Assembly: GCA_016882585.1 (NCBI GenBank)
Contig: VGPP01000018.1
Span: forward strand, 1-19,097
Reading direction: 5' to 3'
Length of the DNA: 19,097 nucleotides
DNA from: Cyanobacteria bacterium M_surface_7_m2_037
Lineage (GTDB): Bacteria > Cyanobacteriota > Cyanobacteriia > PCC-6307 > Cyanobiaceae
Position 1 is the stretch's first letter, and each line of letters opens with the position of its first letter. This document shows positions 13,860-19,097 of this stretch, in pieces. The position numbers and the translations under genes were made by a program. The notes under the pieces were generated by a model. The model did no database searches and had not been told where the DNA came from. It worked only from the letters and a program-made list of their open reading frames with translations.

Positions 13860-14987
13860 GTGCAGCAGCCTGAATTCGAATCCCTGGAGGCGCTCAGCGA
13901 ACCAGCCCGTTTGGCGCTGGAGCGCGGCGACTATGGCCGCTGCCAGCAGCTGCTCGCTCCTCTGCTCGAGCAACATCCCGCGAGCAGTCCCTTCGGTGGG
14001 CAGCTGCGCTTGCTCTTGGCCACGGCCCAGATGGGCCAGGGCAACAGTGCCGCCGCCGCTGCCACCTGCCGCAGCCTGCGGGCTTGCCGCGATGCGAGCC
14101 TGCGCAGCCAGGCCAAAGATCTCCAGGAGGTGCTCGAGGCACCGGCGCTCGAGCGGCCGCGCGAGTGGTCGATGACCCTGCCCTCCCTGGGTGAGGTGCA
14201 ACCGTTGGAGGGGCAGGTGCAGGCCCTGGCGCGCCGCCGTCGCCGCCGGCTGCCTCCGCCGCCTCCGGCACCACCCACCGGTCCCACCACCGCACCGCTC
14301 GGTTTTGCCGTGGTGGCGGTGGTGCTGCTGCTGATCACAGCGCTGCTGGGCGGCTGCGTGGATCTGAACACCTCCCTGCGCTTTACGGCGCCAGGCCGGC
14401 TGCAGATCAGCCAGACCAGCCAATCCAGCACGGGATCTCCCCTTCCCTGGCAGCGGCAGCTGGCAGCTGGCCTGCAGTCCACCCCCTGGACCCTGCGGCA
14501 GAACCATGGCCAGCTCAGCCTGAAGGCGCCGGCCTTGCCCGCTAAGCAGGCGCTTGACCTGCTCACAGCCACGATTCAGCAGGGTGCCACCCTCGCGGGC
14601 GTCGACCTGCCGGCGCCTCAGTTCCGCCTTCAGGAGCGCAACTGGCTGCTGGGGGTGAGGCAGGAGTTCCACGGCAGCGTTGATCTGCGCGGTTTGCAGG
14701 CCTGGCCTGGGCTTGAGTTAACGCTGACGCTCGAACCCCTGCCGCAGCGGGCGGTCCGCAAGGCCGAGCCCCTACCGGTGCAGCCCTTGCCGCCGCGTCA
14801 GGGGCGCTCCTCCACCTTGATCTGGCGGTTGCAGCCAGGCGCGCTCAATCAGCTGGATGTGTCGTGCTGGCGCTGGAGTCGGCTGGGGGTGGGCGCGCTG
14901 GTGATTGCGCTGCTGCTGGCGCTGGTCGCCCTGCTGCAGCGGCTCAAGCTGGCGGCCGGGTTCGGCCTGCCGCAGCTGCCGGCTTAG
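13860..14987 (+). CDS. TPR-like domain fused to a DUF3153 membrane/lipoprotein-type domain
   Basis: The product has 375 residues in two parts. Residues about 5-130 form alpha-helical repeats resembling tetratricopeptides (RLALERGDYGRCQQLLAPLL; LRLLLATAQMGQGNSAAAAA), ending in RPREWSMTLPSL, a motif I associate with separate cyanobacterial TPR proteins. A run of Arg then Pro (about 124-140) precedes a transmembrane segment at about 147-165, which ends LLGGC with Cys166 in a lipobox-like setting. From there the sequence follows DUF3153, elsewhere usually a lipoprotein beginning directly at such a signal. A second transmembrane segment lies near the C-terminus (about 342-362). I infer a fusion of two once-adjacent genes. 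It starts with GTG at 13860, 7 bp after argB. It overlaps priA by 4 bp at the 3' end. Function unknown. Confidence 0.8.
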   Translation: MQQPEFESLEALSEPARLALERGDYGRCQQLLAPLLEQHPASSPFGGQLRLLLATAQMGQGNSAAAAATCRSLRACRDASLRSQAKDLQEVLEAPALERPREWSMTLPSLGEVQPLEGQVQALARRRRRRLPPPPPAPPTGPTTAPLGFAVVAVVLLLITALLGGCVDLNTSLRFTAPGRLQISQTSQSSTGSPLPWQRQLAAGLQSTPWTLRQNHGQLSLKAPALPAKQALDLLTATIQQGATLAGVDLPAPQFRLQERNWLLGVRQEFHGSVDLRGLQAWPGLELTLTLEPLPQRAVRKAEPLPVQPLPPRQGRSSTLIWRLQPGALNQLDVSCWRWSRLGVGALVIALLLALVALLQRLKLAAGFGLPQLPA

Positions 14988-17296
14988 AGCTCCAGCGGAT
15001 CGGGATCGATCGCCAGCGACACATCCCGCGGCAGCAGCGCCCGCAGGTCGCGTTCCATCGGCACCGGCAAGGGGCCGCCCGCGGGGCCGTGCAGCAGCAG
15101 CTGCCAGCGGCTGTTGCCGGCCACCCGTGCCACCGGCGCCGGTGCCGGCCCGATGATCAGCCAGCCCAGGCTGTCGCAGTGGGGGCGGATGTGTTCTGCG
15201 ATCAGCGAGGCGGCGGTGGCGGTGCGGCTGGCGGAGGGGCCCGCCAAGCGCAGCAGGCAGGCCCGGCTGAAGGGCACCAGTGCCGCAGACCGGCGCTCCG
15301 CCAATTCTTCGCGCAGGAACGCCTCGTAGCGCCCATCCACCAGGTGGCGGATCACCCGGTGCTCCGGGCTGTAGGTCTGCACCAGCACTTCGCCGGGCCG
15401 CTCGCCGCGACCGGCCCGGCCCGCCAGTTGCAGCAGCAGCTGCAGGCATTCTTCGGCGGCCCGTAGATCGGGGCGATGCAGTAGCCCATCGGCGGCCAGC
15501 ACGGCGGCGAGCGTTACCTGGGGGAGATCCATGCCCTTGGCCAGCATCTGGGTGCCCACGAGCACATCCGCTTCGCCGGCGGCAAAGCGCTCCAGCAGCA
15601 GGCGGTGACCATCACGGCCGCGGGTGGTGTCGCGATCGAAGCGCAGCAGCCGCAGCCCCTCGAGTTCCTGCTCGAGATGCTCCAGCACCTGTTGTGTGCC
15701 GGCCCCAAAGGGCTTGAAGGCCGTGGAGCCGCAGGCCGTGCAGCGTGAGCTGATTTCGGCGCGGTGATCGCACCAATGGCAGCGCAGCCAGGAGCGCTCG
15801 CGCTGGCGGTGCACCGTGAGCGCCACATCGCAGTGGGGGCACTGCACCACCTCACCGCAGCTGCGGCAGCTCAGAAAGCTGCTGTAGCCGCGGCGGGGCA
15901 CCAGCACCACCGCTTGGCCGCCGCTGCCCGGCAGCGCTTCGAGGCGTTCCATTAAGGGGCGGCTCACCAGGCGCCGATGCCCCTCCGCCAGCTCCTGGCG
16001 CATGTCCACCACATGCACCGGCGGCAACGGGCGCCCGCCGATGCGTTTGGGTAGCTGCAACAACCGGCAGCGCGGTTGCGCTCCCTCGCAGGCCAGCCAG
16101 GTTTCCAGGCTGGGCGTGGCGGATCCGAGCAGCAGCCTTGCCCCGCAGGCCTGAGCCCGCTGTGCTGCCACATCTCTGGCGTGGTAGCAGGGCATGGGGC
16201 TGTCCTGCTTGTAGGAGCGGTCGTGCTCCTCATCCAGCACGATCAGCCCCAGGTTGTGGAGGGGCAGAAACACTGCGGAGCGTGTGCCCACCACCAGCAG
16301 CGGCTCACGCTCCTGCAGGCAACGTCTCCAGGTGTCGATGCGTTGGCCGTCGCTGCAGCCGGAGTGGTACTCCACCACGCGATCGCCAAAGCGGCGCCTG
16401 CAGCGATCCAGCAATTGCGGAATCAGGCCGATTTCCGGGGTGAGCACCATCACGCAGCGCCCGCTCCCCAACTGCTGAGCGGCCGCCTGGAGGTACACCT
16501 CGGTTTTGCCGGCTCCGGTCACACCCCAGAGCAGCAGCTGCTCCCCAGGGCCGGCGGCATTCACGGCCGTGAGCACCTGCTGCTGGTCGTGGGTGAGGGG
16601 CTGCGGTTGCTCCAGGGTGTCGCCCGCCAAGGGCCCTCCTTCACCGCGGCCGCTGCAGGGCCGCAGCGCCCTGTGGATCAGCCCTCGCTTCAGTAGTGCA
16701 TCCGCCACGCTGCGCCCCACACCCGCCCGGCTGAGCAGCGTTTGTTGCCAGCCGCCGCTGCTGAGCTGCTGCAGCTGTGCCAACAGCTGGGCCTGGCTGG
16801 GGCTGAGATCGCTGAGGGCCTGGCTGCGGCCCGAATCGCTGAGCTCTAGCCACAGCTGCTGGCGGCCGCCGCGGGCTTTGCCCGCCTTGCGTTGGCCCAG
16901 CCAACCCGGTGGCAAGGCGGTTTTGAGGGTGCGGAACACGCTGGTGCGGCACTGCTCGGCCACCGCTTCGATCAGCTGCTGCCAGTGGGGATCCACCGCA
17001 GCGGCTTGTTGCAGCGCTTCAATCGGTTGGAGCTGGTGGCTCGAGAGCTCCGGTGGTGGCTCGTTCAACAGCTCCACCACCAAACCGAGATGGCGCTGCC
17101 CCCGTAGGCGCACCTGCACCAGGTCGCCGCAGCTCAGCTCGAGACCCTGAGGGTTGGTGTAGGTGAACACCTGACCCTCCCGGCCCGCTTCGAGCCACAC
17201 CTGCAGCCATTGGGCGGCCCTGCGTTCCTGCTCGGGGTTCAAAGAGGGCGACTCGCTCGCTCGACTGTCGCCCAGGCTTGCAGAGCTGACAGCCAT
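14984..17296 (-). CDS. priA: Primosomal replication restart helicase PriA
   Basis: PriA is the 3'-5' helicase that recognises stalled or D-loop forks and reloads the replicative helicase. The 770-residue product has an N-terminal DNA-binding region (about 30-240), Walker A GVTGAGKT at about 258-265, DEEH box at 355-358, GSATPS at 391-396, and a zinc domain with eight Cys (477, 480, 486, 489, 506, 509, 519, 522 in CRSC, CPHC, CHWC, CTAC). Then come GTQMLAKGMDLPQVTLAAVL and the motif VI LAGRAGRG, followed by a C-terminal PriA domain. Every helicase and zinc element expected is present. The ATG at 17296 has no strong ribosome-binding site. Its 5' end carries the -35 box of the divergent 6S-like promoter. 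SSB, its usual partner, is encoded nearby. Confidence 0.96.
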   Translation of the reverse strand: MAVSSASLGDSRASESPSLNPEQERRAAQWLQVWLEAGREGQVFTYTNPQGLELSCGDLVQVRLRGQRHLGLVVELLNEPPPELSSHQLQPIEALQQAAAVDPHWQQLIEAVAEQCRTSVFRTLKTALPPGWLGQRKAGKARGGRQQLWLELSDSGRSQALSDLSPSQAQLLAQLQQLSSGGWQQTLLSRAGVGRSVADALLKRGLIHRALRPCSGRGEGGPLAGDTLEQPQPLTHDQQQVLTAVNAAGPGEQLLLWGVTGAGKTEVYLQAAAQQLGSGRCVMVLTPEIGLIPQLLDRCRRRFGDRVVEYHSGCSDGQRIDTWRRCLQEREPLLVVGTRSAVFLPLHNLGLIVLDEEHDRSYKQDSPMPCYHARDVAAQRAQACGARLLLGSATPSLETWLACEGAQPRCRLLQLPKRIGGRPLPPVHVVDMRQELAEGHRRLVSRPLMERLEALPGSGGQAVVLVPRRGYSSFLSCRSCGEVVQCPHCDVALTVHRQRERSWLRCHWCDHRAEISSRCTACGSTAFKPFGAGTQQVLEHLEQELEGLRLLRFDRDTTRGRDGHRLLLERFAAGEADVLVGTQMLAKGMDLPQVTLAAVLAADGLLHRPDLRAAEECLQLLLQLAGRAGRGERPGEVLVQTYSPEHRVIRHLVDGRYEAFLREELAERRSAALVPFSRACLLRLAGPSASRTATAASLIAEHIRPHCDSLGWLIIGPAPAPVARVAGNSRWQLLLHGPAGGPLPVPMERDLRALLPRDVSLAIDPDPLEL

Positions 17297-17306
17297 TTCT
17301 TAAGAT
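17278..17306 (+). promoter_or_regulatory. Sigma70-type promoter for the 6S-like RNA
   Basis: The -35 TTGCAG (17278-17283) matches TTGACA at four of six positions. A 17-bp spacer follows, then -10 TAAGAT (17301-17306), five of six matches to TATAAT. The expected start is G17313. It is the best promoter I found by eye in the window. Its -35 box and most of the spacer lie within the first codons of the divergent priA. Confidence 0.6.
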
Positions 17307-17312
17307 GGGATT

Positions 17313-17526
17313 GTTGAACAGTCCTGAGGGCTGTAGTCGGAACCCGGCAGAGTTCCGTCCAGCGGGAAGATCCGAGGTTGGCCAGGGTTTCACCTGAGCA
17401 CCCGGTCTGCGACCACCCCTGACAGCGTTGCCTGGGCTTTGGCCCGTCCCTCCAGCTTCCGTCAGCCCGCTTCCACGCCCACCGCATAGAGAGTTCCGGG
17501 GCTCCGCTCCTCCTGCTTGCTTCAAC
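17313..17526 (+). ncRNA. ssrS: Candidate 6S RNA (regulator of the primary RNA polymerase holoenzyme)
   Basis: There is no credible protein gene here, but the + strand folds by hand into a rod. The closing stem pairs GUUGAA 17313-17318 with 17521-17526, CAG 17319-17321 with CUG 17513-17515, GAGG 17326-17329 with 17509-17512, and CGGAAC 17338-17343 with GUUCCG 17493-17498. A large bubble follows (17344-17360 facing 17472-17492). The terminal arm pairs AGCGGG 17361-17366 with 17466-17471, GAGG 17374-17377 with 17449-17452, and an 11-pair helix 17380-17390 with 17434-17444 (with G-U pairs). Closing stem, central bubble and long terminal arm at about 210 nt is the 6S plan. 6S RNA mimics an open promoter and holds sigma70 polymerase. 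Both ends are estimates. No comparison with known 6S sequences was possible. Confidence 0.6.
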
Positions 17527-17772
17527 CCTGAATCTGAGCACCTGTCTGCCCAAGAGTGGTTCCACTCCAGTGGTTTCACGTCACGGTCGATCGGTGAAAA
17601 CCGTTGAGAGCACCAGGCTGAGCGATCCCGTCCCGTTGTTGCCCGATTTTGTTTGTGAGCTGCTGAACCTTTGTTCAGCAGCTCATCTAACCGTTGGATT
17701 GAGTCCTGTTGGGCTCTCCACGCCTCAATCGGGTTTGTTCCGTTGATCGCCCTGCCCATCTCCCCGACCCCG
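17527..17772 (+). other. Non-coding structured leader between the 6S-like RNA and rpoD
   Basis: I see no gene in this stretch. It contains several hairpins: GAGTG-gttc-CACTC (17554-17567) overlapping CCAC-tcca-GTGG (17562-17573), so only one of these two can form; GGTTTCAC (17572-17579) with GTGAAAACC (17594-17602, one bulged base); the strong 13-bp hairpin at 17656-17685; and GATTGAG (17697-17703) with CTCAATC (17724-17730). No -35/-10 pair is convincing here, and no strong ribosome-binding site precedes the rpoD ATG. Either rpoD is read from the 6S promoter or its own promoter is unusual. Confidence 0.5.
17656..17685. repeat. Perfect 13-bp inverted repeat with CTTT loop upstream of rpoD
   Basis: TGAGCTGCTGAAC (17656-17668) and GTTCAGCAGCTCA (17673-17685) are perfect complements around CTTT. 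It is among the strongest hairpins in the window. Neither strand has a T-run after it, so it does not fit an intrinsic terminator. An RNA-processing or stability element, attenuator or protein-binding site is possible. Confidence 0.8.

Positions 17773-19097
<1,325 letters not shown>

Noticed and set aside
13800..14672. 290-codon leftward frame opposite the DUF3153 fusion gene
   Set aside because: It is an antisense shadow rich in Gln/Arg/His; the + strand has membrane segments and family similarity.
17480..17520. Possible RNase P RNA from the GTTCCGGGGCTCC stretch
   Set aside because: It resembles the GTCCGGGCTCC core only over a few bases. The other conserved P RNA elements are absent and the region is too short.
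17313..17526. SRP RNA or tmRNA as alternative identities for the non-coding region
   Set aside because: I found no GGAAG-tetraloop SRP core or tRNA-like CCA-end/TTCGA segment on either strand.
17239..17565. 108-codon leftward frame covering the 6S-like region
   Set aside because: No recognisable domain. It overlaps the priA start in another frame and is better explained by the non-coding RNA on the + strand.

Overview
The window looks like a core-genome segment of a GC-rich unicellular picocyanobacterium, of the Synechococcus/Cyanobium type. The evidence is Psb27 (a photosystem II assembly lipoprotein), proteins of cyanobacterial families DUF2854 and DUF3153, an SSB of the short cyanobacterial type, a cyanobacterial ArgB, and a primary sigma factor with a long Ala/Lys-rich N-terminus. 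The genus is inferred from family recognition and base composition, not from a database search. I see no phage genes, IS elements, CRISPR array, tRNA or rRNA.

Layout. 1-5616: the 3' end of a dihydroorotase-like gene whose catalytic residues look degraded; lepB; a large membrane protein of unknown function; a ferredoxin/ArsC-Spx-like pair with overlapping stop and start codons; a methyltransferase; ppa; a small membrane protein; and a small helix-turn-helix protein. 5617-10540: a rightward run of proS, psb27 (with a clean terminator), purA and a PfkB-family sugar kinase. 10501-12412: cutA and cobK (leftward), ssb (rightward) and a small leftward gene. 12402-14987: DUF2854, argB and a TPR-like/DUF3153 fusion, closely packed. 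14984-17296: priA leftward. 17297-19097: a 476-base gap, then rpoD, which runs off the end.

The genes are mostly housekeeping: protein export, pyrophosphate removal, translation, purine, arginine and cobalamin synthesis, PSII assembly, replication restart and transcription initiation. They are packed tightly. Five of the six convergent gene pairs overlap at their 3' ends, and two divergent genes overlap at their start codons.

The most interesting non-coding region is 17278-17772. It has a good sigma70-type promoter (-35 TTGCAG, 17-bp spacer, -10 TAAGAT). Downstream is a stretch of about 214 nt that folds by hand into a long rod with a closing stem, a large central bubble and a long terminal stem. 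That is the architecture of 6S RNA, and it lies directly upstream of the gene for the sigma factor whose holoenzyme 6S RNA binds. A perfect 13-bp stem with a CTTT loop follows. Other points worth checking are a nested dyad between proS and the divergent HTH gene, an Asp-to-Ala change at the presumed catalytic base of the pyrophosphatase, and the domain fusion at 13860-14987. I did not find a clearly new multi-gene system.
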